Source: a virus. Taken from it: 25,153 bases of DNA. Below the pieces are notes generated by a model, which did no database searches, was not told the origin of the DNA, and worked only from the letters and a program-made list of their open reading frames with translations. The stretch's first letter is position 1. Each line of letters starts with the position of its first letter. The position numbers were made by a program, and so were the translations under genes. The stretch spans positions 1 through 25,153 of IMG/VR virus record IMGVR_UViG_3300044516_000597. One strand, given 5' to 3'. Below, piece after piece: positions 1 to 7,952 of the stretch.

Positions 1-1154
1 ACTATAATTCTATTTGGTAATGCTATATAATCTTGCAAATAATTGATAATATCATTTTTCAATAAAGACGAAGCAGTTATTGATGCCGTTGGTTTAATAG
101 ATACAATAACTCTTCCATATAGTTTTGGTTCTAAGTCTTGACCGCCGTAAATAATAACGTCGTCCACCGCACCACCAAACTCAGCACGTACTAATGAATA
201 ATAGTCATCTACAGAAACTGCTCTTTGTTGTGTAGCATAATATCTTGGAGCATTAAATCTTATATTCTCAATGCTTTCTTGATTTGCACCTTGTATAGAA
301 CTAGTAATAACTGTAATATCTGAAGCAGTGGCCTCGCCGCCATTACCTGGTCCAATGTTATCAGATAATACGAAATTTTCTACGCCATTACCGTCTGAAC
401 CATTTGTTACAATGTAATCAACGTTGATAGAAGCACCATTAATAGGTTTCTTACCAAATAAACCATCGCCAAACTTTATTTCATATTTCCCGCCTTCAAC
501 AGCTTGAATAAAGTAAACTGTAGAAATGTCGTTCAAACCAAAAAGCGTAGAAGCGTAAGTATATTCTGTATTAGAACCATTTTCAGCAACATAAACTGTT
601 AAACTTGATGTATCAACATTTTCATTAGATAATGTGAATTTTTGATTTTCTATATCATAATCTACAACAAAAGAATCTGAGAAATATGTTCCTTCGTTTA
701 CTTGGATGTTATCAACCAAATATGTGTTATTCGAAGAAACAAATGTCTGTGAAAGATCGGTAACAAAGGTATATGATCCATTGGAATTATAACCAGTAAA
801 TCTAGTGCCTTTTGGTAGAGTTAATTTGTTTGATGTTAGACCAGTGGTTTCTACAGTGAATGTAATATTAGCAACAGCGCAATGTGCGCTTCTTGGAATA
901 TAGTTCAATTCTTTGGCGTGTGAAATAACAGAATCGATTTTCTGAGCGGAGTCCAAAAACATCTCAGATGCAACCATATTCAAATAGAATGAATTCAAAA
1001 ATGAATTATATGACATAACATCAAGTAGAACGTTGATGTTTGAGCCGTCAAAATTATAATCTTTGAATGCTGATTGTGTCTTAAGGAATTCTTTAAAATT
1101 ACTCTTAAGAGTATCGAAGTCTAAAGACGATAGATTAAGTGAACTATTTGCCAT
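1..1154 (-). CDS. 6: baseplate wedge protein gp6-like (partial, 3' end outside window)
   Basis: N-terminal 384 codons of a baseplate wedge subunit like T4 gp6, which forms the inner ring joining wedges around the hub. The ATG is at 1152-1154 and the frame stays open to the window edge. Recognisable stretches near the N-terminus are YNFDGSNINVLLDVMSYNSF, then SEMFLDSAQKIDS and LNYIPRSA, the usual pattern of this family. The C-terminal part lies outside the window. It follows gp25 directly (gp25 stop at 1155-1157), the same 25-to-6 order seen in many marine T4-type phages. No strong ribosome site precedes the ATG, so coupling to gp25 translation is likely. Assignment is from remembered family sequence, not a search. 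Confidence 0.88.
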   Translation of the reverse strand, partial: MANSSLNLSSLDFDTLKSNFKEFLKTQSAFKDYNFDGSNINVLLDVMSYNSFLNSFYLNMVASEMFLDSAQKIDSVISHAKELNYIPRSAHCAVANITFTVETTGLTSNKLTLPKGTRFTGYNSNGSYTFVTDLSQTFVSSNNTYLVDNIQVNEGTYFSDSFVVDYDIENQKFTLSNENVDTSSLTVYVAENGSNTEYTYASTLFGLNDISTVYFIQAVEGGKYEIKFGDGLFGKKPINGASINVDYIVTNGSDGNGVENFVLSDNIGPGNGGEATASDITVITSSIQGANQESIENIRFNAPRYYATQQRAVSVDDYYSLVRAEFGGAVDDVIIYGGQDLEPKLYGRVIVSIKPTASITASSLLKNDIINYLQDYIALPNRII

Positions 1155-1583
1155 TTATCGGACTCTTTTTAGTACTAAGTTAAGAGTTAACTCTGTTGGA
1201 TTATTTATTAGATTATAAATTAATGTTATTTCTATTTGGTTTTCATTAATGTTATCAGTATTTACAATAGTTTGTAAAAGATTAACTCTAGGTTCATTGT
1301 TTTCAACTGTGTTGTTTATAAACAATTCCAAAGAATCTCTAGCTTCATCGGTATTGAGTTCGAACAAAGTTGCCATGACATCAGAGCCAACCGTAGGCTG
1401 AAATAGTCTTTCGCCTAGATTAGTTCGTATAAGATTTTTCAGAGATTGCATAACAGCATGCTCGTTAGTAACTCTTGCTAACTGATTGCCTACTGGTGTT
1501 TTTGCAAAACTTGTCATAAAATCTGAAAAGTATTCAATTTGTTTTTTTGAACCTGTAAAGGTGTCTGCTCTTGTTAATGCCAT
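1155..1583 (-). CDS. 25: baseplate wedge subunit gp25 (lysozyme-related fold)
   Basis: 142 residues, close to the 132 of T4 gp25. This is the sheath-nucleating wedge protein conserved in contractile injection systems (GPW/gp25 family). Typical features are the segment around residues 46-66 (SLKNLIRTNLGERLFQPTVG), with the NLGER-F-P-G signature, and the C-terminal beta hairpin ending in LNLVLKRVR. In the baseplate gp25 sits between the wedge core (gp6-gp53) and the first sheath ring. It lies between the PAAR tip gene and gp6 in one operon. Start ATG at 1581-1583. High confidence from motif, length and context. Confidence 0.93.
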   Translation of the reverse strand: MALTRADTFTGSKKQIEYFSDFMTSFAKTPVGNQLARVTNEHAVMQSLKNLIRTNLGERLFQPTVGSDVMATLFELNTDEARDSLELFINNTVENNEPRVNLLQTIVNTDNINENQIEITLIYNLINNPTELTLNLVLKRVR

Positions 1584-1585
1584 TT

Positions 1586-1870
1586 TTATCCTACGTCTAC
1601 TAAGCTACTTCCGGATGAAGCCTTTGGATTACAATGTTCTCCTCCAGCCGTTGGACATAAATTATCTGGATTGGCGCTATCAGTCACAACTATTATTTTT
1701 TTACCGCCAATTGTAATATATGATTTACTGGCGATTAACCCACCTGCCCCATGAGTGTTTTGATCGTTTTCTACTGCCCATAATTTGTTATCAATAGTGA
1801 CAAAACTCTGACCACTAACCACTGTAGTAGCCCCACAAGATCTTTGGTCATCTTGTCTATGTGCTTGCAT
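1586..1870 (-). CDS. 5.4: PAAR-repeat tail spike tip protein (gp5.4-like)
   Basis: 94 residues, near the 97 of T4 gp5.4, the conical PAAR protein that sharpens the membrane-piercing spike. Repeated glycine and small-residue turns (VSGQSFVTIDNKLWAV, GGLIASKSYITIGGKKIIVV) fit the PAAR fold. The cysteines and histidines at the ends (H4, C12, C71, H79, C80) are positioned to bind a tip metal ion. It sits between the spike gene and gp25, as expected for a tip that caps the beta-helical spike encoded just upstream. Metal ligation is inferred from family knowledge. Confidence 0.85.
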   Translation of the reverse strand: MQAHRQDDQRSCGATTVVSGQSFVTIDNKLWAVENDQNTHGAGGLIASKSYITIGGKKIIVVTDSANPDNLCPTAGGEHCNPKASSGSSLVDVG

Positions 1871-1877
1871 ATACTAT

Positions 1878-2696
1878 TTAACCTTGCTCAAACTTAATAG
1901 ATGCAGATTTAATTGTTATGGTGCCGCTTTCTATAACAATACTAGAACCACCAACCTTTATAGTTACCTTAGATCCAGCATCTATTGTAATATCAGTTGC
2001 TGCCTTAACAAAAGCATCTGAAGCGGAATTAATGGTAGCTGTTGAACCAGTCTGCACCATCATAGTGCTACCTGTTTCTATTTTACCTTTTTCGCTAACA
2101 TAGTTGTCGTAATTGGCTCCAGCATACAACGAAACGTCTTTCTGGAACACTTCGATCTTTTTCTTTTCACCCATAGATACATAATCGCCTTCAGTGGCGT
2201 TAAATCTATCACCCTTTACTCTATGACGATTGGTTCCTGCATCAACATTACAATGAACTGGCGCTGAACCTTGCTGAACACCGTTGTATCTGGAATCTCC
2301 AGACATCTTAAATTCTTTTTTACCAGTTCCTCTGTAATAGTTTTTACCAGCAACATGACCAAAGTCATCGCCATGTTCCATTCTACCAGTCTTTTCGCCA
2401 TTGTGATCAAAATGACCATCTACTTGAACTGACTTACCACCGCCAACATAACCTCTATGTTCGCCGGGATTTACTGAAGTATGAATTTCTTTTTTATCTT
2501 GATCGTGGTGCGTTATTTGATAACTACCGCTTGGGGTCAATGATTCTGAATACGACTTTTCATGTTCATCTGGATTGCGGTATGTTAGATGATGTCCTCC
2601 AAGAGCGTCCCATTCGCCATGAACGTAACCATACTTTGGTTCAATGTCATTCTCATCTAATGCTGATTTTGGAACTTTTTTGTTATGATCTACCAT
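1878..2696 (-). CDS. 5: baseplate central spike, C-terminal gp5/VgrG-like beta-helix protein
   Basis: 272 residues. The N-terminal half is polar and His/Gly-rich (HHLTYRNPDEHEKSYSES). The second half (about 165-272) is a repeating series of short alternating strands such as SLYAGANYDNYVSE, MMVQTGSTATINSAS, DITIDAGSKVTIKVGGSSIV and ESGTITIKSASIKFEQG. That pattern is typical of the trimeric triple-stranded beta-helix of T4 gp5 and VgrG needles. No lysozyme domain is present, unlike T4 gp5, and the OB-fold is on a separate gene at 4165-4572. The stop of the upstream gene shares a base with this ATG (2694-2696), so translation is probably coupled. The PAAR gene follows. Confidence 0.82.
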   Translation of the reverse strand: MVDHNKKVPKSALDENDIEPKYGYVHGEWDALGGHHLTYRNPDEHEKSYSESLTPSGSYQITHHDQDKKEIHTSVNPGEHRGYVGGGKSVQVDGHFDHNGEKTGRMEHGDDFGHVAGKNYYRGTGKKEFKMSGDSRYNGVQQGSAPVHCNVDAGTNRHRVKGDRFNATEGDYVSMGEKKKIEVFQKDVSLYAGANYDNYVSEKGKIETGSTMMVQTGSTATINSASDAFVKAATDITIDAGSKVTIKVGGSSIVIESGTITIKSASIKFEQG

Positions 2697-4165
2697 TAAC
2701 TTACACCTAACAATGTTAACATCTGAGAAATATTTTTCTTGCCTGTTTCAGTTACATCGCCACCAGCATAATATCCGCCGCCAGAAGCTCCTGGGAAACC
2801 ACTACCAGCTCCACCACCACCGCCGCCGGATCCGCCACCAAAACCACCAAAACTACCGAGTAGATTACCACCACCCATGTTACCAAGCACTCCTCCAATA
2901 CCTCCACCACCAGAACCAAATCCGCTCATGATATTTGAAATGCCACCCATATTACCTAATGAACCTAGAGCGCCGCCGACGCCACCACCCATGGCTTGAT
3001 TACCCATTTCAAACAACTGATTATTAAAAGTCATATCTTTAGTATATTGATTCAATGTCTTTTGTATATCGCCTTGGTTCAATACAGATTTTGGTAATTG
3101 CTGAGAAGTAAGCATTTGCATAAGAGACTGTAACTGTCCTCCCATGCTCCCGCCACTACTGTTGTTTTGATTAGCGTTATTGCCCATATTGTTGTTTGTT
3201 ATATTATCTTCAACGTTTACTACTTGTTTAGCTAATATATAATTCAATATTTCTATTGTTAATATTGGCTGCGGATTCTGAACCCAAATATATGGCTTCA
3301 GATCAGTAGCTATTTCAATTTCAGACAAAGAATAAGTTTCTTCGTTTGGCGTGGTATACACAAATGTTCCAGGTTCTCTTCTGGTATAAACTTTTTCGGT
3401 TTTGTCTGGCGACAACCATTCTATATAACCTGGATATGGGTCAAGAGCAATTTGATAATACTGTTTAATATAACCGTCAGGAACTTCGCTTGTTGCAATC
3501 AAAGGACTTGGAACAATATCGCCATAAATTGTTTCATCGTATACCGATACAGGAATATTCAATGGTCCATAATATAATGCAACTTTAATTAGATTGGCTA
3601 TAGAATTCTTAACAATTTCTTGAAATCTGTCATCGACTTCATCAATACCGCCATTGTCCAAAAGGGTTGTGAAAACTTCTATTACTCTTTCGAACCCATA
3701 CTTCAATGATAATAAAGCCAAAGCGCCAGTAAACGAATCATTTATTACAGTTATAATACCTGCAGGCACTGGATCGGTGCTATCAAGAATACCTTGTGGT
3801 GTGTTTTGACCTGAACCGCCAGAACCCATACCACCCATCATTCCACTGCCCATACCAAGGATATTAGTCATCTGCATCAACTGAGGATACATTTGCGGTA
3901 GAACTTGAGCCTTACCTTGAGGATCAATTTGTTTCATTAATTGCGGTAAGTCAGTTTGACCTTTTTCAGCAGCTGCAGAAGTTGGCTTGTCTGCATTAGG
4001 TGCAAACTTATCTCTAGCGTCTGATAAACTTTTTGATTCGTCTGGTTTTACTGCCGGTGAATCTGCATATTTCACCTCAGCATTAATCTTTGGTTTTTGA
4101 CCGCCTAATGTTTGATGATTAGGACTGACCGTTTTATTGTTATTTTCAAAAGCCTTTTCTGCCAT
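2696..4165 (-). CDS. Gly/Met-rich baseplate hub-region structural protein, unknown function
   Basis: 489 residues, no confident T4 homologue. Disordered polar N-terminus (1-75), then a Met/Gln/Gly segment (LPQMYPQLMQMTNILGMGSG). A folded central domain (about 120-320) has aromatic strands (YYQIALDPYPGYIEWLSPDK). An Asn-rich linker (NNNMGNNANQNNSSGGS) precedes a long Gly-rich tract (about 390-470) and a short ordered C-terminus (KKNISQMLTLLGVS). It lies between the OB-fold and spike genes, in the place where T4 gp5 has its internal lysozyme domain, with one-base overlaps on both sides. I infer a virion hub or spike-shaft role. The Gly tract could be a flexible tether or a packed polyglycine structure. 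Confidence 0.8.
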   Translation of the reverse strand: MAEKAFENNNKTVSPNHQTLGGQKPKINAEVKYADSPAVKPDESKSLSDARDKFAPNADKPTSAAAEKGQTDLPQLMKQIDPQGKAQVLPQMYPQLMQMTNILGMGSGMMGGMGSGGSGQNTPQGILDSTDPVPAGIITVINDSFTGALALLSLKYGFERVIEVFTTLLDNGGIDEVDDRFQEIVKNSIANLIKVALYYGPLNIPVSVYDETIYGDIVPSPLIATSEVPDGYIKQYYQIALDPYPGYIEWLSPDKTEKVYTRREPGTFVYTTPNEETYSLSEIEIATDLKPYIWVQNPQPILTIEILNYILAKQVVNVEDNITNNNMGNNANQNNSSGGSMGGQLQSLMQMLTSQQLPKSVLNQGDIQKTLNQYTKDMTFNNQLFEMGNQAMGGGVGGALGSLGNMGGISNIMSGFGSGGGGIGGVLGNMGGGNLLGSFGGFGGGSGGGGGGAGSGFPGASGGGYYAGGDVTETGKKNISQMLTLLGVS

Positions 4166-4572
4166 TAATTACTTTTCCTTGTCCATGCAGGATTATCAAT
4201 ACCAGGTTTTCTAATTTTACCACCGGAATTTCTTTGGGCTTCTTGACTTTGTTGACCAACACCGCCATTACTATCATCATGACCTTCTGGCATATCACCA
4301 CGTGCTAATGACCCAAGAACAATAGGATATTGCATAGCAGTATCATGAGGTAAATATGTAACCAACACTCTAGAACCAACTTTAAGACCAGAAGGCGAAA
4401 CACCAATTCTTGATGTTGCAGCCGATGTTACTGGTTGAACAACCATAGCCCATGGAAGTTCTTCGTCTTTAATTGATTGTTCATCGTTATGTTCGTTATA
4501 TATTCTAACCTTAACACGTCCAGATCTAGTCGGATCTTCTTCAAAATTTCTAACTTCAGCAATATAAAACAT
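4165..4572 (-). CDS. gp5 N-terminal OB-fold domain as a separate protein
   Basis: 135 residues matching the OB-fold domain that opens T4 gp5 and VgrG-type spikes. MFYIAEVRNFEEDPTRSGRV starts the barrel, LPWAMVVQPVTSA is the conserved strand-turn, and VGSRVLVTYLPHD with QYPIVLGSLARG close it. The C-terminal 35 residues are a polar tail. In T4 this domain docks the spike on the gp27 hub, and here the gp27-like gene is immediately upstream (one-base overlap). The lysozyme and needle parts of gp5 are not in this polypeptide. ATG at 4570-4572 with AAGGA upstream. Confidence 0.87.
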   Translation of the reverse strand: MFYIAEVRNFEEDPTRSGRVKVRIYNEHNDEQSIKDEELPWAMVVQPVTSAATSRIGVSPSGLKVGSRVLVTYLPHDTAMQYPIVLGSLARGDMPEGHDDSNGGVGQQSQEAQRNSGGKIRKPGIDNPAWTRKSN

Positions 4573-5828
4573 TATCCTTGACCTCCACCGCCACGTTTGA
4601 ACGATGCCTTAACAACTCTTAATATCATTGTGCAATTTGGCGGCTCGGCTGCAACTCTATACTTTGTTCTTATAGCAACAACCAAACACTTACCATTGAA
4701 TTGCGACTCGCCTTCTTCCCAATCACTATTAGCTTTCTTAGGAATATCCAATTCAATCATAGAACCTAAAGTGATTTTAGGGTTGTAGTAAACTTCTAAT
4801 TCAGCTGAGTTCTGTGCCAAGTGGGCCAGAAATGCTGACCTTTTTGTTTTTGCCTCAGAAGTTGTATGCTTATCTTTATTGTTTGCCTTATCATGTATGT
4901 ATCTAACAGGCAAAGACTTAGCATATGAAGGCGACTGATCGTATACGCCCTGACTATCAGCAAATTTGAATTTGTTCTGCTTTTGAGTGTTTGTAGCAAT
5001 AACCTTATGACTTGTTAAATCTATAGCGTATTCTTCAGTCTTATCTAAGGCTCTAGGACCAGCATCAAAATTCTTAGAGGGTTTAAACCACATGATAGAA
5101 TTTTGTCTGTCTTGCTGATTTGCTTTAGAAAAACTTAAATTTGTAGTTTGTCTTAATTTAACTACAGGTGACTGTTCAAACAATTCTTCAAAAGTCTTAA
5201 ACACATATTTGTGTTCGCCCCCGCTGTCCCCTTGTTGGAATAAAGCAAACGTAGAAGATTCATATTTCTCAGAAACATGTTCTGTATTCATTTTCTTTAT
5301 AGCGTCTAAAGGATGCATTTTAGGAATTACGATTCTACGATTTCCTTTGGTGTCAGCTTTATCTATTTTTCTTTTAGTTTTAAACCCTTCTTTGAGTATA
5401 TGCTCAACTACTTCACTGGTTTTACCTTTAAAGCTCTTTTCGATATGATTACCCTGAGCGTTTAGAAATTCAGGAGAAACACATCTTATGTCGTATTGTT
5501 TATTGTGACCAGACCCAGTGTTGTTTAAAGATTCATCATTTAGATTTTTATTCTGGAACATTTTAAATTTGAAGTTACCGCCGCCGCCAGAACTAAAAAT
5601 GTTATCATCTCCAGAAAATCTTATCTCGACATCTTGATCGTATGAACCATTAATTCTGTTTTGACCTAATGCGTCGGAAGCATCCATAACTCTTACTTCA
5701 CCAACTGGTCCGTAAGGATTCAATATATCTTCATATACGTTGAAACCAACCAATGAAACTTTCTTGTCCTTGGTTAGCTCCATATTACCAACTTTTACGT
5801 TGGATATTTTGATATCACCTGCAGCCAT
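4572..5828 (-). CDS. 27: baseplate hub protein, gp27-like
   Basis: 418 residues (T4 gp27 is 391). gp27 trimers form the hub cylinder joining tail tube to spike. Early residues include KISNVKVGNMELT and FNVYEDILNPYGPVGEVRVMD, the opening beta-barrel strands typical of hub proteins, which resemble duplicated tube domains. Later GKTSEVVEHILKEGF and the C-terminal LGSMIELDIPKK and FNGKCLVVAIRTKYRV fit the second barrel. It is placed between gp53 and the OB-fold protein, as the architecture predicts. The sequence ends in RGGGGQG. The assignment rests mainly on these strands and the gene neighbourhood; no search was possible. Confidence 0.78.
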   Translation of the reverse strand: MAAGDIKISNVKVGNMELTKDKKVSLVGFNVYEDILNPYGPVGEVRVMDASDALGQNRINGSYDQDVEIRFSGDDNIFSSGGGGNFKFKMFQNKNLNDESLNNTGSGHNKQYDIRCVSPEFLNAQGNHIEKSFKGKTSEVVEHILKEGFKTKRKIDKADTKGNRRIVIPKMHPLDAIKKMNTEHVSEKYESSTFALFQQGDSGGEHKYVFKTFEELFEQSPVVKLRQTTNLSFSKANQQDRQNSIMWFKPSKNFDAGPRALDKTEEYAIDLTSHKVIATNTQKQNKFKFADSQGVYDQSPSYAKSLPVRYIHDKANNKDKHTTSEAKTKRSAFLAHLAQNSAELEVYYNPKITLGSMIELDIPKKANSDWEEGESQFNGKCLVVAIRTKYRVAAEPPNCTMILRVVKASFKRGGGGQG

Positions 5829-5829
5829 T

Positions 5830-6705
5830 TTATTCCTTCAATAAATCTGTTAGGTTATCAACCGCTACTTGCTTCAATCTGTTATCAAGAACTCTAATAG
5901 TTTTATTAAATTCGTTTTTATCTTCTTCAAATTCTAAGTAAGTAACAGCTTTCCAATACGCCTCTTCTTCTGCCGGTATATTGGAAGAAACTACATTTGA
6001 AGATGTAAACACAGTATTTACTGAACTCTCAGAGCCATAAATATAACTGTTAGAAGTTATGGAAACATCATCGTTATCAACAAATATACCGCTAACATGA
6101 CAAACAGAAACTTTATTATTAGAAACTGACAACACCTGTCCTCTTCCATAATTCTCGTTACTGAAATTTATATAACAAATTTCATCTTTTATGAAAGAAG
6201 TATTACTGACGGTATACTGAACAATTTTGTTGGTATTAGTTTTCCAATCAATCTGTTTTCTCTTGTATGACATGGTTCTTCCGTTAGAACCAAATACAGG
6301 CTCCCAATATCTTTGCATGCCAGGAGTCAATGCATTATATCCACCAATTGTCAGCTGATCTCCGTCTACCCAATTATTAACATAATGTTTAATTTTAGAT
6401 TGAGCGTTATAATAAGAACCATATTTCTTGTCTAAGAAATCGACCATTTCTCTTTCGTGTAAATACCACTCATAATATGGGTCAACGATTTTGTTTACAA
6501 TATAAAGGATCCAACTTTTATATTGATCATCATAATATCTAGCACTTAGCTGATCGGCTCTTTCATTGTCGGTAATTTCATAAGGATAATAAACAAATGG
6601 AATTGTTTCGATTTTGTCTAAAACAGTAACACGCCTAGTAATATCTATGGCTTGATTATTAGCATAGGTTATAACAGGGAATTTGTCGAAATATCTTTGT
6701 GGCAT
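5830..6705 (-). CDS. 53: baseplate wedge protein gp53
   Basis: 291 residues, longer than T4 gp53 (196). gp53 clamps neighbouring wedges and has a LysM-like middle. The N-terminal 110 residues match well: MPQRYFDKFPVITY, AIDITRRVTVLDK, YYPYEITDNERADQLSARYY, then YKSWILYIVNKIVDPYYEW and VDFLDKKYGSY. The extra middle (about 145-250) is a Ser/Asn/Val-rich beta region absent from T4 gp53. The C-terminal part (WKAVTYLEFEEDKNEFNKTI) returns to the family pattern. It sits between gp48 and gp27 in the operon. Confidence 0.88.
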   Translation of the reverse strand: MPQRYFDKFPVITYANNQAIDITRRVTVLDKIETIPFVYYPYEITDNERADQLSARYYDDQYKSWILYIVNKIVDPYYEWYLHEREMVDFLDKKYGSYYNAQSKIKHYVNNWVDGDQLTIGGYNALTPGMQRYWEPVFGSNGRTMSYKRKQIDWKTNTNKIVQYTVSNTSFIKDEICYINFSNENYGRGQVLSVSNNKVSVCHVSGIFVDNDDVSITSNSYIYGSESSVNTVFTSSNVVSSNIPAEEEAYWKAVTYLEFEEDKNEFNKTIRVLDNRLKQVAVDNLTDLLKE

Positions 6706-6715
6706 GTCTTACTCT

Positions 6716-7447
6716 TTATGTTATTTCTTCTGAAGTCCAGAGCTGAATTTCTTTCAACTGCAATGTAAGGTTGATTACTGTTGGTGCTCCACTTCTAAAG
6801 AAAGATGGAGTTCCTGATCCATTATAATCAACTTGAACTGATATGATGGCGCATGGCTTCAGTTTGAATAGATATTTCTCTGGCTTAAATGATACCAAAG
6901 CAATCTTAGGGTATTTCTGTAGCCCCCAAATTCCAGTGGTACTAGGTAATGCAGCTGCCTTGCATTCTTTTATTATACTCAATAAAGTCTCTGATTCGCT
7001 TTCTGTGTTTGGAGCCAAAGTCCAACTTAATGTAAATTCTTTAAATCCGGGTCTTTTGAACATCATAAACATGAAAGGATTGACAACACTACCTGATGCT
7101 ATTTCTCCGCCTTTCATTCCTAGGCTCAAACCTGAAAGCAAGGCGCTACCAAAATTACCTAAGTATTGTGCGGCAGCTTGTGAAGCCATTCCGCCAACTT
7201 CATTAGTGGCACTCCACTCTTCCCACAAGATAACTTCATTATCGTTTAATCTTCTTGGAATTGGCAGCTTGAACCCACCACCATATGATATAGCTCCTAA
7301 ACCGCTTGACACCAAACTGTATTCATAATTCACCAAGCTGATGTTAGTATAAAACCCTCTATTAGACTGAATCAAGTCCTCAGGGAAAGTTTTTGATTGT
7401 CTGTTAAATCTTCCGGGCGGTTGCGGAAAGTTCTGTGTAAGAGCCAT
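6716..7447 (-). CDS. 48: baseplate tail tube cap gp48
   Basis: 243 residues. In T4 gp48 caps the hub and starts the tail tube together with gp54. The signature is the central NPFMFMMFKRPGFKEFTLSW followed by LAPNTESESETLLSIIKECK, strongly reminiscent of the family, then GIWGLQKYPKIALVSFKPEK. A Gly/Ala-rich hydrophobic stretch at about 83-120 precedes it. It is the first gene of the minus-strand baseplate operon, 58 bp from the divergent gp4 gene, with a late-type TAATAAATA box upstream. T4 gp48 is 364 residues, so this copy is shorter. Confidence 0.85.
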   Translation of the reverse strand: MALTQNFPQPPGRFNRQSKTFPEDLIQSNRGFYTNISLVNYEYSLVSSGLGAISYGGGFKLPIPRRLNDNEVILWEEWSATNEVGGMASQAAAQYLGNFGSALLSGLSLGMKGGEIASGSVVNPFMFMMFKRPGFKEFTLSWTLAPNTESESETLLSIIKECKAAALPSTTGIWGLQKYPKIALVSFKPEKYLFKLKPCAIISVQVDYNGSGTPSFFRSGAPTVINLTLQLKEIQLWTSEEIT

Positions 7448-7464
7448 AGTATCCCTTAATCTTG

Positions 7465-7473
7465 TAATAAATA
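7465..7473 (+). promoter_or_regulatory. candidate late promoter box TAATAAATA (rightward)
   Basis: TAATAAATA on the plus strand, 33 bases before the gp4 ATG. It is close to the T4 late -10 box TATAAATA. Late transcription in this phage is expected because gp33 is encoded at 14877-15095. An identical nine-base box lies on the other strand 11 bases away. Confidence 0.5.
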
Positions 7474-7484
7474 TTACTTTACCT

Positions 7485-7493
7485 TATTTATTA
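7485..7493 (-). promoter_or_regulatory. candidate late promoter box TAATAAATA (leftward)
   Basis: The complement of 7485-7493 reads TAATAAATA, identical to the plus-strand box at 7465-7473, and points at the gp48-to-gp6 operon starting at 7447. The two boxes lie so that the transcripts overlap at their 5' ends. Assigned by similarity to the T4 late consensus. Confidence 0.5.
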
Positions 7494-7505
7494 AACTGAA
7501 ACAAG

Positions 7506-7952
7506 ATGGCGACAACTAAAGGTTATTTTAAACCACTAAACCCCAATAAATACAAAGGTGATACTTCAAATATTGTCTATAGAAGTAGATGGGAATTTGT
7601 CTATATGGCAAGATTAGACAAAGACCCAGATGTCGTATGGTGGCAAAGCGAGGAAACTATAATTCCTTACAGGTCTCCGGTGGACAATCGGATTCATAGA
7701 TATTACCCTGATTTTGTGGTAAGGAGAAAAACTAAAGAAGGCTCTAAAACCATAGTGGTTGAAATCAAACCTTATGCTCAGACTTTACCGCCGACAATTA
7801 CCGAGGCCAAAAAAAAGTCTAGAAAGTATTTGAACGAGGTTATGACTTGGGGTGTAAATTCTGCTAAGTGGAAAGCTGCAAGAGAATTCTGTAAAGATCG
7901 TGGTTATGAATTTGTTATCATCACAGAAAAAGAACTAGGACTTATGTTTTAA
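7506..7952 (+). CDS. 4: head completion protein gp4 (nuclease-like)
   Basis: 148 residues (T4 gp4 is 150). gp4 completes packaged heads before tail joining and has a restriction-endonuclease-like core. The match is clear: KYKGDTSNIVYRSRWEFVYM, then WWQSEETIIPYRSPVDNRIH, YYPDFVVRRK and TIVVEIKPYAQTLPP. The PD-(D/E)xK arrangement can be seen as the acidic residues of SEE (64-65), the Asp of YPDF (about 82) and E-I-K of VVEIKP. First gene of the plus-strand operon; its stop overlaps the next ATG by one base. Ribosome site is weak. Confidence 0.93.
   Translation: MATTKGYFKPLNPNKYKGDTSNIVYRSRWEFVYMARLDKDPDVVWWQSEETIIPYRSPVDNRIHRYYPDFVVRRKTKEGSKTIVVEIKPYAQTLPPTITEAKKKSRKYLNEVMTWGVNSAKWKAAREFCKDRGYEFVIITEKELGLMF

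Noticed and set aside
6843-7328. 161-codon plus-strand frame opposite gp48
   Set aside because: It is the complement of a clear gp48 gene, has no ribosome site and no recognisable protein pattern.
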